Assembly (NCBI RefSeq): GCF_000485595.1
Contig: NW_014578012.1
Span: 68,843 to 116,384 of the forward strand
Direction: 5' to 3'
Origin: Priapulus caudatus
Taxonomy: Eukaryota; Priapulida; Priapulimorpha; Priapulimorphida; Priapulidae
Length of the DNA stretch: 47,542 nucleotides
The position numbers were made by a program, and so were the translations under genes. Positions 33,450 to 46,143 of the stretch are shown here, piece by piece. The notes beneath the pieces were generated by a model. It searched no databases. It was given only the letters and a program-made list of their open reading frames with translations, and was not told where the DNA came from. Numbering within the stretch: position 1 is the stretch's first letter; the number at the start of each line of letters is the position of its first letter.

Positions 33450-36400
33450 ATGTCCTGTCCTGAAAAGCAGGTGTCTGGCAGGCGGGTAGCACCTTTGCCA
33501 GGTGGCAGACCCGCTACACCACAGGCACAGACCCTAGCACAAGCTCAGGAACAAGAGCAACCCGATGAAATCGCAAATCAGTTTCATGAAAACCATTATA
33601 CTAGCGATCGACCTGGTTACATTTTCGCTGATGAGCGATTCTCGTCTAAAAGCGGCAGCAGACCACGTTCAGCAAATACCAATTATTATGGTAACACCCC
33701 CCCCCCAACAATAGCTGATTACAGATTAGCTCTGCATATTATACAATTATGTAATTATATGCTTTTTGCCTTGTTACTGGCGTTCCGGTTCAAGGATAGA
33801 GAACATGGGTCCCAATAAAACCAATGTAATTTGCGATCCCTCTTACTTGATGAAGCCTGTTCGCTGCGCTCTATCGTATGAGCATGATCATTGCTTTCTA
33901 CACGTGCCATCTGCAAAGGATCCAAAGAAGTTTAGCTTTTTTGCCTCTGTCATTCCGTATTGGTTACGAGGTTACAACTTACAAGTTACAGGGATGCTCA
34001 AGCTTTGGCGGAGCGAAGAGCTACATGAGTAGAGCTAGAATATACCTATGACTATCTATGAAGTGTAGTAGCGTAGACTATGATTACCTCTAACAAAACC
34101 ATGGGACTATAATAATATTAATAGTAAAGGTTTTTCTACAAAACATTTTGTCACACTGTGCAAATTAACACTGTTAGTGCATACATACAAACACACACAT
34201 ATACACATACAAACACACACGCGCGTGCATGTGTGCGCGCACGTACATGTATACTCATTGTTCAAAAAAATAATATATAAAAAATGGCTTGTGTCCTTAG
34301 TTTCTAAGTTGGTCAATTCCTATATTCTAATTTGTCATATTAATTCTTGTTATTTTCATTTTCAGGTATAACAATGAATGGGGCAAAAGAGTTTATTGCA
34401 GCTAACCCTTTCATAATGGATAATTATGTAGAAGAGAATGTAGGCATTGACACATTAGAGCTTTGGTTGAAACAAAAGAAGGCTGCATTGGATAGAAAAA
34501 GCTTCTTGGAGCTTGATGAATTGCAAAAACAAGATACTGCAACGTTAAATAGAGTAAGCAATTATTTTTCCTTTTTTGAAGTTGTGATTTGAATACATGT
34601 ATCGTACCATTTTGCATTTCCCAATTATTAGGCAAACTATTTACAGAACTTTATAGGCTTATCCATTTCTGATATATCCTAAAGTTGTATGTGCTATGTG
34701 AATTAATAGGCCTACTAATAATGCTGCAAAGATAAGCTATCAGACACTTACAGACCTTTCTGCTTGCGAATATAAATAATCTGAGTAAAAACTGATCAAG
34801 AAATGATGGAAAATTATACTTAGATCCAATGATACAAAGGCATTTATGTAAATGGGATTCATGTACAATTTAAGATCCTTTGTTTACTCTGATTGCAGGA
34901 TTGTGTTGTAATATTAAAACTAAATATGGATTAAAATTGTGTTATCGCAGTTTCAGTATGTAAATGTGCAAAAAATACAAGAAACCCTTTCACATGAAGT
35001 GTTTGATGTCCATGACTTCACCCCATTTCTATATGAAGTGGCTGGTAGCATAGCATCTGGTTTGTACTTTCAAATGTTTAATTTATGTTATATATTATTA
35101 AATATGCTTGACTGCCTAGTGGTAGTTAATCAGGTTTTCAGTTGTTACCGCAGAAACATAATTATTATGATGCATATCGCCATGTTTTCAAACATACACC
35201 TGCATGGAAAACTGAATCTGTATCACATTTGTCCTTGACAATGAATGGGAATTTTTATGCTACCATTGTCTTGATAAGCATGATCAGTCACGTACAAACA
35301 GTCACAAAGTATTTAAGATTAATTAAGATCAGCATTTACGATATAATTTTAGCTGTTGGGGCAGAAGACTTTTCCCTCTACACAATAGAAGCTGGCTCAA
35401 AAGAGATCACATTACATCAACCGGCATTCTTGGAAACTGACAGAGAAAGACTATGTTGGCCTGTTAGCGAGGGTACAACAGTTTCAGCTTATGTTGGTCT
35501 CACAAAAAAAACTCTGCTGATTGCTGATTTGCAAAACGTAAGTCGTGTATATGAGGACTACATTCATATCTCGCAAGCAGTGATAAACTGGTCATCAGTC
35601 TTGATGCTCGACAACTGTAAGGTCAAGAGTGGTGTGATGATTTGATTAGAAGTAGAACCCAGTAGTTACAATACAGGTTAAGAGTGGTCCATAACCACTT
35701 GAATCATAACCTAGACACTTATACTTACAGCACTGTTACACATGTATTTGTTTACTTTGTTCATTAATTTTAGTTTAAGATTATATAACCATGTTTTAAC
35801 TTTCATGCTGTGCTACTAGAACTTTTTTTTAAGTATTTGTTTAATATGTTATGTAATATATTATTAAATTTATTTAATTTAAGCTTGATTAAAGTCCTAC
35901 AGTATCATACCAAAAAATTGCTGATAATATAAACAATGATGGTAATGTCAGCAGAATGCTTTTGAATAATACTAATGGCTTTCCATATTACATACCGTTT
36001 AGGATGAAAGATTCCCACAAGGAGTTGGATTAGACAGTGTCAAAATAAACTCTGTGCTCTGTGTGCCATTTATCCAAGCAAATGGTGATTTATTAGGAAT
36101 AATTGAACTGGTTAGAACTCTTGGAAGTCCTGGTTTTACCATTGAGAATCAACAGGTACTAAATATATGCACTTATATATATATATATATATATATACAT
36201 GTACACAGGTACAACATTTGTATAATCAGGTACAAAAGATTGATGTTTATATGTTTTTACCTACGTTAATGATCATGTGGTTTTTCAGACTGCTACAACA
36301 ATTGTGTGCTGGACTGGCTTAGCTATCCAGAACATTCAGGCTTGTAAGGCCCTGTCAAAACAGCAGGAGTTGAACGACTTTCTTCTCGAAGCCAGTCAAA

Positions 36401-39400
36401 TTGTGCTTGATGACAAGGAGGTTTGTATGGCCACTTGTGAGAATGTGATATTAGCTAGATTATAATTTCATCTGTTAAATTATATAAAAATGTATAATCT
36501 TTAACGAAGCCAAAACTACTTCTTTTTGACTGAGACTAACTGGCATAGAATACTGAGCTCCTATTTCCCAGGCCAATGCAGGTTTACCATGTTAATGACA
36601 GTGTTTTGTAGCTCCCAGGCTCTGTTCCTTTATCAAACCTTCTTCCAGGGGTCAGACACGCTCATTAATCACATCATGAGCTACACGAAAAACCTGGTGC
36701 AGGCTGACCGCTGCTCGTTCTTCCTCATCGACCCCAGCACTGACCAGCTGTTCTGCAGCCTGTTTGATGAGGGCCAGGTCGATCAGCATGGAAGACCATT
36801 GTTTGTGAAGAAGAATGAACTCAGGTAGGTGATATAACGTCCTGTCTATGAAAAATCATCATGTCCGTTTGAATGTGGATCGAATTTTTAATTAGCTATG
36901 TTTCACATAATATTTTATACGTGTTTAAATGATACTATAATCGTATTTAAAATTTTATTTAGCTATATATTATTACTGTTCAAAATCTGTGAAAATTAGC
37001 TGCTGTTAATAACAAATAGGAGGTAAATATATTTAGTAGTCTCCCAATAATGGAATACTATTATTATAAACGTTTTTTTTGTGCTTGGAACATACCTACA
37101 ATGCATAAAAATAATTTTTACAATTTATTTATTCATAACAGTAAATTTGTAAAAGGTGATACATTTTTTCTGTTCTTTATTCACAAATGTATGTGCTATT
37201 GTAGGTTTAGTATGAACACAGGGATTGCAGGCTTCGTTGCTAGAACTGGCCAGCTGGTCAACTCCTCAAATCCATATGAAGATACTAGGTTTAATAGGTA
37301 ATTAAAGGGACAGTAGCCTCTAGGATTTTACTGCATACAACTGTACTTACTGTATAACAAATCGTCTATACCCACACGTATTTGTTACCAGATACCTAAT
37401 TTAATTGTTATAATTAATTATACATCAACGCTACGAAATTTGAACGGCGCCATGACACCCGCGACCGTGCTGCCACCCCGAAAAAGTTGCGTATTTGACA
37501 ATTTATTTTACACGTTACAGACCGAGGTCTAATCACAAAAGTGCAATTATATTTATACCTAAATGCTATTTAACCAAACGATATTCATTTTAGGGCAAAT
37601 TTATCCATATTATAACTGAAACTATATGTCGTTTATAAGATATTAAAATTTTTTGGCTTTAAAATGAATAAATACAAAACACCCTCGGTCTGTAGCCCTT
37701 GGCTGGAAAGTGGTTTTGCGCAACTTATCAGATCGTGCGCTTTGAGTGGCGCCACCGTCGTTGTAATCAAACTGTAGTCGTTAGTTTTAAAACATTAAAA
37801 AAAAATATTTCTAATGGTGATTGAACCATGAAACTTTTTATGTAGCGTAATTATAACCTACATTAACTGAAAAGAACTCTAGAACCTAGAGTAAACTCTC
37901 CCTTTAACCTTGATTTTATTAAATGACTAACGTTTGTTTAAATAAAATTACAGCAGTTTTATCATTCAAACTAATCAAGGAGGTATATTTGCATACAGTT
38001 TATCAGTTAAATACTTCATAAAAGAGTTAGAAAAACCCAAGCAGAAAAAGTCTTAATGACGTAAATAATGTAACCTCTGTTCTCTCATTTATGCAGTTAT
38101 TTTTTAATACATAAAATAACAGCTATAATCAAACACATTATTTCAGAGAGCTTGACCTGCTGACAGGATTTACGACCAACAGTATACTCTGCATGCCTAT
38201 ACTCTCCAACAACAAAGTTGTTGGCGTAGTGCAGATGCTGAACAAGCGAGGTGGAACAGCGTTTACTAACACTGATGAGTCAACTTTCAAGAGCTTTGCT
38301 GTCTACTGTTCTCTCGCTCTGCTCTACTCAAAAGTATGTGACACTAGACAGTAGATGGATCTCGAGAGAAATTACCCTCCCACACCAAAACCACAGATTG
38401 CAACAACAACTGATGACTTTAAAAAGCCTAATGAATCAATTGAAAAAGCTGCTTGAGATACTTATGTGAGCAGCAGATGTAGCAGATAGTATTGTCGCCT
38501 ACTGCAACAAAATACTCTGACCTTCTCGGGAAGAAATTACCTCTCTCTTTGAGTTTCCACAAACTTGACTCCAAGTTGAAAATCAGGGTTGAAGTTTAAT
38601 TATTAACAAGGCCAATATAAAACTGTGTGTGTATTGTTGATGTGTGGTAATTTTGTATATTATATATAATTGGAGATGTCACATGTTTGTTTTTCGTATT
38701 TCTATGTAAGCGTTAAGGTACAAAAGGAAAAGAATTCTATACCATAACCTACATAAAACATTCTATATTTGCTTTCTGATAGTACTTACTGACAGACTTT
38801 ATTTATGCTGTTAACTAGTGGTGTCTGGGTGTAAACGCATGTTGATTGTTCTCTAGCTGTCACAGACCATGTACGAAGCAAAAAACAGACTGGAAGTGCA
38901 AGAAGAGAAGATTCGTTATCACCTTCACCCCCCTGAAGAAAGCTATAAAAACCTGCTTGCTAGCCCACTGCCTAAAAAGAACCCAAAAGGCTTCTTCAGG
39001 TATTGAGTAAATGACAGGCAATGTAGTTGAAAGCAGAAACAGAGAGCAAAAACTATGGATGTAAATTTTTGTAGCATTGCATTCTATTTCCAGCTGCAAC
39101 TCTTAGTCGTATACCTGACATATGACTACCTTCTTATGCCTTGGGAGTGTGATCTATACATCTGGTGAATTGTGTTGGATGTTCACATGTCATATATCCA
39201 CCTATGCTATTTTAATACCATACGTTGTCACATGTCATGGCATTTCATATTGCGTGAATAATGGTTTCATATTGGTTGTATAACAGCACAAACTATTTTG
39301 AGAATTACCGAAATTTCATATAATTATATTAATTAGGTATTGCTTTTATTTTCAAGTTAGTTATATTGCAATGTGTTTAATTTGTCTGTAAGTATCTGTG

Positions 39401-40333
39401 TTCAATTTTGGATCGAACTGCTACTTATTAGATACATGGTACTTTCCTGGTTTAGTATGGGCTCTAGTATATATAGTGTTCTTATATTTTAGATACGAAT
39501 TCTACTGTATGCCACACATGGAGAAGTTGCCAAAGCTGTTCATCTCGATGGTGCACACTCTGTTTGGACCAGATTGGTAAAAAATACATCTACATATCCA
39601 TGTAAATACAAGTAAAATGAATATTAAATTAGTATTGCTGCAGCACTTGCCTCAAAACTTCGCTTATTCACTCATGAACATTAACCATTGTGATCATTCT
39701 GCAAGTATTTCGCATAATTCTTAGCCTCACCTCTTCCCTAGTTTTGACCTCTCCAAGCTGTGCCGTTTCATCCTGACTGTAAAACAGGGCTACCGTGATG
39801 TACCGTACCATAATTTCAAACATGCCTTCACTGTGACTCACTGTATGTTCCGTTTCCTGCACGAAAATCCTACGACATTTCCATTGATGGAGGTAATTAC
39901 CTGTGTAATCTTCAAAATGGGTTGATCTCCGTTAGATATACATGGCTTATACTGGTATCAATATTTAGGGACATAAATTATAAAAGGTGACAACTCAAGT
40001 TTCCAACTGCATGGTATATATAGATGGTTGTATGAGTTTAGCCAATAAATTGTATCACCATTCTAATATAATATGAAATCAACATGAAATCCAATGATTT
40101 ATGGCTGTTAGTAAATCACCCATAAGTAAAGATTAAAAAATAGGAGAATGTAGTGAGACAGCTTGTTTTTTTTTTAGAGGAAAGCACTGATATTTGCGTG
40201 CATATGCCATGACTTGGACCACCAAGGCTACAATAACATGTTCATGAAGACAATGAAGACACCACTGTCAGTTCTGTATGCAGAATCTATCATGGAGAGC
40301 CACCATTACCAGGAGACACTATTCATACTACAG
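33450..40333 (+). CDS. PDE10A: PDE10A-like cyclic nucleotide phosphodiesterase, 3' part missing
   Basis: Thirteen exons: 33450-33690, 34366-34553, 34951-35059, 35353-35537, 36003-36155, 36289-36420, 36649-36824, 37205-37297, 38147-38333, 38857-38999, 39493-39576, 39742-39892 and 40178-40333. They join in frame into 666 codons without a stop. PDE10 enzymes hydrolyse cAMP and cGMP. PDE10-type signatures are [15 protein letters not shown]...ELWLKQKK (N-terminal helix), GAF-A with [17 protein letters not shown] and [20 protein letters not shown], the linker [13 protein letters not shown], and GAF-B with [25 protein letters not shown] and [20 protein letters not shown]. In the catalytic start, YHNFKHAF (His587, His591) and CHDLDHQG (His625, Asp626) supply the acid and metal ligands. 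The second metal Asp and the invariant Gln would lie in exons I cannot find. Exon 1 is lineage-specific; an internal ATG at 34374 could be an alternative start. Confidence 0.88.
34165..34255. repeat. Alternating purine-pyrimidine tract
   Basis: A CA/TG-rich run with cgcgcgtgcatgtgtgcgcg in PDE10 intron 1. Its alternating composition could adopt Z-DNA. Confidence 0.7.
36173..36196. repeat. (TA)n microsatellite
   Basis: A short TA run in PDE10 intron 5, 18 bp downstream of the exon 5 donor. Confidence 0.9.
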
Positions 40334-40699
40334 GTGTGGATTTTCACATACACCCCTCTCTATCCGCGGCACCTCTCTCTCTGTCTCTCTCTCTGCGCGT
40401 TCTCTATCTCGTCGTCTCTCCCGGCCACCATCGGCCTGACGAAGATCTCATTCATCCGTGCTCGCCTCTCATTTTCCTCTCTCTCTCTCTCTCTCGCTCT
40501 TCGTCTTAACTGTCGCCTTTTGCCTCTTTCGCGTCTCTCTCTTCACGCGCGAAGACTACTCTCTCTCGTTGCTCATGCTCTGTGACCTCCCAAGGAGGAG
40601 TTGCCAACTCGCTTCTCCCGCGACACTGCTCGAGCTCTACAGTCAACCTCGCGTCTCGCCCGGCGGCGCTGCGTCTCACGTCCGCCCGGCGCCGAGCGA

Positions 40700-41300
40700 T
40701 TTGCGCGGCCGGCCCGCCGACTGAGTGCGCAGCAGTGCGGCAAATCTGTAAGCGCGGTACCCGGAGCGCAGCCAGCTTTCGGCGACCTAACCTGAAGTCG
40801 CATGGAGCCGGCGGGAAGCACGCGTGCGACACGATATATGCGGCCAGCGCTTCCTCAAGGAGCACTACGCTGCGACCACCTCGTCGTCAACACGGGCGCG
40901 CGGCCGCACCGCTGGCAGTGGTCGACGTGCGGAGATCCAGCGCGTTCTGCGGCGTGCGATCGAACCCCTGCGGAGCAGGCACGAGAAGATCCACGTAACG
41001 CGGCGCGCGTGAGTATCGGCTGTCGACGTGTGCCGCGAAGGCGTTTAGCTGCAGTCGCAGATCACTCCGCTCGGCGGCCACAAGGTGACCACTGCTAGCA
41101 ACGCCGTAAGCGGCAGCGCGGTGGCGGACGCGGATTCTCGCGCCCACTCAATCCCGGTACGGCCAACCTCAAAGTCGGCACATCTGAACGTGCACGGCGA
41201 AGACCGGCGACCCGTGTCGCGTGCTTACTGCGGCGCGCCGCAGTTTCACGACAAGAAGCAACATGCAGCCGCAACATGAAGGTCGCCTCAAAAGCCGGTG
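40700..41300 (+). pseudogene. C2H2 zinc-finger array broken by indels
   Basis: Across shifting frames the plus strand encodes finger motifs: DICGQRFLKEHY and, one base out of frame, DHLVVNTGARPHRW. Merged, these fit C-x2-C-x12-H-x3-H with a TGxRP linker, the last His being Asn. Next come STCG...LRSRHEKIH (H-x3-H) and then weaker fingers (CAAKAFSC; AYCGA...FTTRSNMQ). No single frame stays open through the array. Damage is mainly by one- or two-base indels, with few substitutions at key residues. It lies in a GC-rich block (about 40.37-42.17 kb) unlike the surrounding AT-rich DNA. It may be a pseudogene, or a real gene in poorly polished sequence. Confidence 0.5.
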
Positions 41301-42170
41301 CGGCCGGCGGCGGCATCGGCCGCAGGTGGCGTATGAGTACGCCGGACGGCCCGGCAGCCGGATTCGGCGGGGCAAGGGGTCGGGGTCGAGAGGGAGGGGA
41401 GAGGCGGCGGAAGCTCGGAGCGACGAACGACGAATAAGTAGGAGGAGGACGACTGACGGAGGAGGAGGAGGGACTCGGAAGGGAATAGACGGACTTGTCG
41501 ACAACTAACTTCGCTCGGCAACATGGTCTTGCGGCCCGATGGCAGCGCCGCTTACGACGCAAACCTTCGTAACGCGGGCGGCGGCTGCGGCCTGCAACCG
41601 TGTCTCCTCCGGTTACTCTCTTTTCTCTCCTCAACTACGCAGGGACTGGCCTCCTCCGTCGCCCTCCACACAACACCACTGCGACAGCGCGAGGAGCCGG
41701 CGTGAGAAAGCCTGGAACATTCTCCACTCGACCTTCGACTCGGCGGATCTCTCTGCGGCGGTGGCTGACCTCGGCCTCAGCCTACTATCCAGATGCACAC
41801 CGCCCACCCGCTGGCCAGACAAAGCAGGATTCCGTCGACAAAGCAGACTCATAACGTGCGGCGGCGATGAGGAGACTACCGAGCTCTCTCCTCGTCCGCA
41901 GGGGGATCGGGCCCTCTCCGCTCCGTGAATCTTCCCGCTCTTACTTCGCTGGCGGCAGCTCTGAAGCTAACGCCGACGTTCCCGCTTCGTCCCTCCTCCA
42001 TTCAAGAGATCTTTCCTGGCTGTCTCTCTCTCCGCAGACCCCGCTGCAAGCAAGCACTTGGGCCGCCTCTCCCCATGCGGCAGTGTGGCAGGATGGGGAA
42101 CCAAAAAGGGCGGCTTCGTCGCGAGAGATCGTTTTCTCATCGTCGACTAAGCAATCGCGACGATGAGCTT
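41301..42170. other. GC-rich block without a supportable gene
   Basis: It continues the GC-rich character of the zinc-finger region. Overlapping ORFs run on both strands, as expected from composition. A tctctctccgcag acceptor-like site lies at about 42026-42038. I cannot support any gene model here; exons of the same zinc-finger locus are possible. Confidence 0.4.
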
Positions 42171-43860
42171 GTTGTTGGAAGTAGGACGTACGAAAGTATA
42201 CATATGATCGTCAACGTCGGCCCAGCGTTAGGCAGTACTTTGAAGCTCGAGCCTTCGAGGCATTTTTTAAGTTGTAAGAAGAGATGTAATGCTGCTGCCC
42301 TCCCCATTAATTGTATATCATGGATTGTGAAAAAATCCTCTATAAGATGGATTAAAAAAAAATTCTTAAAGCTATATTTATGTGTTTATTAAGAATAGCA
42401 TGAATCTATTTATTAGTGCAGGGAAACGAAATGAAAGCTATTACGAATCAATCTAGCACAAACATTTGAATCGTTGTAAATTTTAGAAAAATGTTTGTGT
42501 TCAATACGACATTTTAGTCGTTGAAATTTTTCCATCGCAGTCTTGTACGATATTCGTACTTGTAAATCTTGTATATGTAACATATATACATATGCCGCTA
42601 TTTTGTGACTTATAGACGCATTTTATTATCTCTCGGTAAATGTCTAGAATGTAAAACGCATTGCATCTATATGCAGAAGGTCATGGGTGACAAGAAAGTT
42701 TGCAGTTTTAAATGGCTATCTTATTGTGCGTGTGTGTAAAATAGAAAACAAGGGGAAAAATCTGAGCAATACTGTTGCACTTAATATGTTCGACTTGAGC
42801 AAGGTATCTATGAGAAACGTTTTCACCGGCCTGTGTTTAGCCGAATTCTTTTGTTTTTCCAGCTTCAGTGCGTGTTCACTAACTAATGCTGATGGTGAAG
42901 AGAGCCTTCAGGTACAGAAAGACGCTGAGGGACCAAAACAGAAACAACTGAGGGTGGCAGTCCCGACCTTCATTATTGAGCATCAGACGGTGTTGTGGGC
43001 AGGGCTATCCATGGCAAGTCGAACTTTTTCTGGATTATTCCCTTCTGAATTTGGCGTGCAGTTAACCCCATTAAGAAGCGTTCTATCGGCTAGGAAAATA
43101 CGGTATATAATATATATATTGTTGTTGTATAGAGTTATTCTTATAGTATGTTATCACAGTAGTTATTCTAACCCACTTGTTATAGAATCCCCGATATACC
43201 TCAGCCACGCGTTGTGCTGTTATGGACACCTTTCGCCCTTTCAGATTTTTTTTTGATACTAGTAAGATTTAGTCGAGTCCTCGAATGAAAAAGGAATCGA
43301 GGCAGGGCCCCGTCTGTCCATAAATCAATTGTGTAATGGACTTCTCGTCTTTAATGAATCATTGTCTATAAATATCCTACATAGTCCTCTATAGTAATAC
43401 ATAGTCCTTAGTATCGATAGTGTCTATGATATCGTTATGACTATATATGAATTTAAAAATGTCTTTTTTATGATTTTAAAAATGTAAAATTTAATTTTGC
43501 CACCAACGCGTCACGTGGCCACGACGTAAGAACGTCACAAGTAAGTCGTGTTCTGACAGGGGCCCCGGTTTTAGAATGTGCCCGCGTTTTTGCATTGGTG
43601 TGAGAGGTAGTTTGTATAAATAAGATAATTTGTTGTCCAGGGACTGTGTAGGCTCTCCCTCGAACCTGTTTAGCCGTTGACATGCGGATTGTTAGCAGGA
43701 ACAGCGAATAGCTATCTAGAAGCACACGAAAAAATAAAACCCTCATGTGTACAAAACAGAGCGTGTACTTCTGTTGTTTGGTAACTGTCGATTGTGGACG
43801 CTCCTGAAAATACATTAATAACATATAAAGCTGTAAAAGCCGGTTTGTTGTATGTGAAAA
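42171..43860. other. AT-rich stretch without an identified gene
   Basis: The composition returns to AT-rich. A plus-strand ORF 42687-43256 (189 codons, first codon GTG) has a moderately coding-like central part (TNADGEESLQVQKDAEGPKQ; then VPTFIIEHQTVLWAGLSMAS) preceded by an acceptor-like ttttccag at about 42855-42862. I recognise no family. No PDE10 catalytic exon (expected LEGHNIF-type block) was found here. Confidence 0.4.
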
Positions 43861-43879
43861 GGTCCGGTTTAGAAAGTTG

Positions 43880-45150
43880 GTCGCAAGAAAGCAAGGGCGG
43901 GTGGCTAGGAGAGTGGAGACAAGAACGAGGAGGGACCCGCGGAGGAGGGAGGAGTAGGGTGGCGAGGTGGCAGACGAGACGAGAGAGGGCAGGAGTAGGG
44001 TGGCGAGAGGTGGAAGCACGGGAGGAGGCGTGGCGTGGAGAAGAGACGGGAGGGAGGGAGGAGTAGGTGGCGAGGAGACGAGACGCAAAGACGAGGAGGA
44101 GGAGAGTGGGCGAGAGGTGGAGACGAAGACGAAGAGAGGGGAGGATGAGGGTGGCGTGGGAGACAGAGAGAGGTGGCAGAGCGAGGTGTGAAGACGAGAA
44201 CCAAAGGAGGGCAGGAGTAGGGCATGGCAGTGAGATGAATGAGAGGAGGAAGCGAGGAGGTGCAGCGAGGAGACGAGAGGAGTGGAGGAGTAGGGTAGGC
44301 GTGGGAGACGAGAAAGCGAGAGTAGGGAAGGAGTAGGTGGCGTGGAGACGGACGAGAGGAGGGAGGAGTAGGGTGGCAAGGATTTGTGAGACGAAGAGCG
44401 CAGAGGAGGAGGGAGTAGATGGCGAGGAGACGAGAGGAGGAGGAGTAGAGGTGGCGCGAGGAGGAGACGAGACGAGAGGAGGGCAGGAGGAGGTGGAACG
44501 AGACGACAGAGGAAGGGAGGAGGAGAGTGGCGCGAGGTGAGAACGAGAACGAGAGGAAGGAGGAGGAGGGTGGCGCGGAGAGGAGACGAGAACAGAAGGA
44601 GGGAGAGGAGGGTGAGCGTGGAGGTGGAGACGGATGACGAGAGAAAGAGGTGGCGCGAAGGAGGAACGAGACGAGACCAGGATGGGAAAGGGGGAGAGGA
44701 GAGGGTGGCGTGGAGACGAGACAAGAGGAGGGAGAGTAAGGAGGTGGTGAAGGAGACGAAGACGAGAAGGAGGAGCGAGGATGTGGCGTGGAGACGGGAG
44801 GAGAAGTGGTGATGGAGACGAGAAGAGGGAGGAGTAGGGTGTGTGGAGACGAGACGGGAAGAGGGAGAGGAGGTGGCGATGGAGAAAGCGGGAGAGGAAG
44901 ATGGTGGTGAGGAGACGAGAAGACGGAGGAGTAAGGGTGGCGGTGGAGAACGAGACCGGGAGAGGGAGGAGTAGAGGTGGCGTGGAGAAGAGACGGGAGG
45001 AGAAAGGAGTAGGGGGCGTGGAGAAGAGAACCGGGAGGAGGGAAGGAGTAGGGTGGTGAGGAGACGAGACGAAGGAGGAGGAGGAGAGTGGCGAAGAGAG
45101 GTGAGAACCGAGACTAGAGGAGGGGCAGGAGGAGTCTCCATGCAGACGAA
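43880..45150. repeat. Irregular purine-rich minisatellite
   Basis: A degenerate tandem array whose units of roughly 35-50 bp are variants of gtggcg(t/a)ggagacgagac followed by gagaggagggaggagtag. Unit length is irregular, with many single-base insertions and deletions. Long ORFs on both strands here (Ser/Leu/Pro on minus, Arg/Glu/Gly on plus) are composition artefacts. Confidence 0.85.
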
Positions 45151-45224
45151 CAGACGAGAACCGGGAAGCGTGAGGTCAGACGGCAATGCCAGTGCCGCCT
45201 TGGTCGAGAAGATAGAAGAAGGGA

Positions 45225-46102
45225 GAGACGGAAAAGAGAGAGAGAGAGAGAGAGACGATGAGTGGGGGGGAAAGAGACGAAGAGAGTAGAGAGAGAGAGA
45301 TAGAGGGAGGAGACGGCAGATAGATGGAGGGGGAAGAAGGCGAGAGCAGAGTTAAGGGAAGGAAGTCAAGAGAGAGCGGGAGGGCACGGGCAGAGAGAGA
45401 GAGAAAGAGAGAGAGACGAGAGAGGAGAGAGAGAGAGAGGCAGAGCAGAGGAGGAGACGAAGCGACGAGATCGAGAGCGAGGACGGGAAAGAGAGGCGGG
45501 AAGACGCGCGAAAGAGGTAGGCGACAGGAGCGCGAGAGAGAGAGAGAAAGACAAGAGAGAAAGAAGCGAGGAGGCGCAGGGAGAAGAGCAGCAGAACGAG
45601 CAGAGAGAGAGAGAGAGAGAAGAGAGGGAGAGAGAGAGCAGAGAGAGAGAGAGAATAGAAGAGAAGACAAGAAGAGAGAGAGAGAGAGAGAGGAGAGAAA
45701 GAGTCAGAAAAAAGGCGTGCAGACGTGAAACGCGCACGCCACTAGAAGGAAGAGCGAGTGAGGTTCTTACAGAGAGCATGGTGGAGCAAACAATACAGAG
45801 AGAAGGGTGCAAATCAAATACAGAAGAACGGGAGGGCAAACATACAGAGAGAAAGGGAGAGTGAGCGATACAGAGAGAAAGGGAGCAGCAATACAGAAAG
45901 AGACAAGGGAGCACTAATCCAAGAGAGAAAGGAAGCGAACCAATAACAGAGAGAAAAGGAGCGAAGCAAGTGCAGAGAGAGACGAGATGAGAGAGAAGAG
46001 AGAGCAGAGAGACGAGAGGAGAGAGAGAGAGAGAGAGAGAGAGCGAGGAGAGAGAGAGACAGAGAGATGACGCGACGTCAGAGAGAGACGAGAGAGAGAG
46101 AG

Positions 46103-46142
<40 letters not shown>

Positions 46143-46143
46143 T
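45225..46143. repeat. Extended (GA)n-rich purine tract
   Basis: Nearly 0.9 kb of GA-dominated sequence with pure GA runs, for example at about 45235-45254, 46020-46043 and 46122-46142, continuous with the preceding minisatellite. Confidence 0.95.

Noticed and set aside
42687-43256. 189-codon plus-strand ORF
   Set aside because: There is no ATG at its start, no recognised family and no partner exon with a matching phase. It is kept only as a remark in the region entry.
43468-45186. 572-aa minus-strand ORF rich in Ser, Leu and Pro
   Set aside because: It is the complement of the purine minisatellite. Its upstream two thirds only reflect pyrimidine composition, with no domain or exon structure.
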